The notes under the pieces: model-generated
The model's input: the letters and a program-made list of their open reading frames with translations, nothing else
Databases searched by the model: none
Told to the model about the DNA's origin: nothing
Assembly (NCBI GenBank): GCA_944472135.2
Contig: OX235270.1
Span: forward strand, 41,106,352-41,170,351
Reading direction: 5' to 3'
Origin: Trichobilharzia regenti
Taxonomy: Eukaryota; Platyhelminthes; Trematoda; Strigeidida; Schistosomatidae
Length of the DNA stretch: 64,000 nucleotides
Position numbers and translations under genes: made by a program
Shown: one piece after another, positions 63,507 through 64,000 of the stretch
Position numbering within the stretch: the first letter of the stretch is position 1
Layout: every line of letters starts with the position of its first letter

Positions 63507-64000
63507 CAAGTCCAGCCACTACTACTGCCCTGGCCAACCTTCAATAGAGACTATAACTTCATAGATTTGTAATATTATCTTTGTTAATTTTTTGACATTC
63601 AGCTTATTTTATGTTGATGCTATTGAACTGTTTTACACTGATATTATTATTATTGATTCGATGTTATTTAAACAAAATCAATGTTGTTGATAACACTAAT
63701 TCATTCATTCACCATGAGGTATGTATAACTGTAGAGCCTGATGATGAATTTATCGAAAATGGGAATATTCTTAGTTGAGTATCCATTTGAAAATTTTAAT
63801 GCACATATTTAATCAGTTAAAACTTTTTATCTTGTTGTAAATTATGCTACTTATTGAAGTAATCAGTAGTTTGGTGTGTTTAATACATTTTGTCATTAGG
63901 TATGGCGTGAATATATCAAAGGGTCAGTAGATCGCTGACGCCTCCTCTACGCGGTCATTTCGTCAATACAACCCAAAACTGTGTTTCAAAATAGTGTGTT
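63507..64000. other. No recognised gene
   Basis: AT-rich sequence to the window edge. Confidence 0.4.

Overview
The window reads as nuclear DNA of a parasitic flatworm, most likely a blood fluke (Schistosoma or a close relative). It is AT-rich and intron-bearing. It is built from the repeat types known from schistosomes: CR1-clade and RTE-clade non-LTR retrotransposons, BEL/Pao-type LTR elements, Penelope-like elements, and the tRNA-derived SM-alpha SINE that carries a hammerhead ribozyme. Only traces of host genes are visible: three phase-compatible 5' exons of an unidentified gene near 29 kb (minus), one Ly6/uPAR three-finger exon near 60.5 kb (minus), one weaker candidate exon near 58.6 kb, and a cyclin-like exon carried by a local repeat at 3.7, 5.4 and 11.9 kb.

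Layout: 0-1.2 kb is the 3' half of a gag-only BEL/Pao element. 1.2-13.3 kb is a graveyard of RTE 3' ends and a Penelope fragment, with an inverted duplication (arms 4212-5764 and 11650-13202), a solo LTR with a perfect target-site duplication (TSD) at 8165-8530, a short RTE insertion with a 13-bp TSD, and an SM-alpha copy. 13.3-19 kb is mostly non-coding with SINE-like repeats and a 0.95-kb repeat shared with 45 kb. 19-26.7 kb is a near-complete minus-strand CR1 element with a 3-kb RTE element inserted in the 5' part of its ORF2. 26.8-30.2 kb holds the host gene 5' end. 30.2-43.4 kb is a plus-strand CR1 element carrying a gag-only BEL/Pao element in ORF2 (38031-41782, 5-bp TSD), with a near-identical second copy in opposite orientation just upstream (30217-34212). 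43.4-49.2 kb is repeat debris. 49.4-54.9 kb is another CR1 element whose ORF1 has a PHD-like finger and whose ORF2 is split by a 103-base A run. 54.9-64 kb holds a decayed CR1 copy, Penelope fragments, RTE fragments, SM-alpha copies and the host exons.

How the parts relate: the EN-RT proteins of CR1 and RTE elements make their own insertions and probably mobilise SINEs such as SM-alpha. The LTR family here has LTRs, a Gag core and a zinc-knuckle ORF but no polymerase in its complete copy, so it would depend on enzymes supplied in trans. Two nested insertions leave the host-element reading frame continuous on both sides, which gives a relative age order. The most interesting observations are the paired gag-only LTR elements, the SM-alpha ribozymes whose self-complementary stem III varies in sequence but mostly keeps self-pairing, and the repeat-borne exon. 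All similarity statements are by eye; no searches were run.
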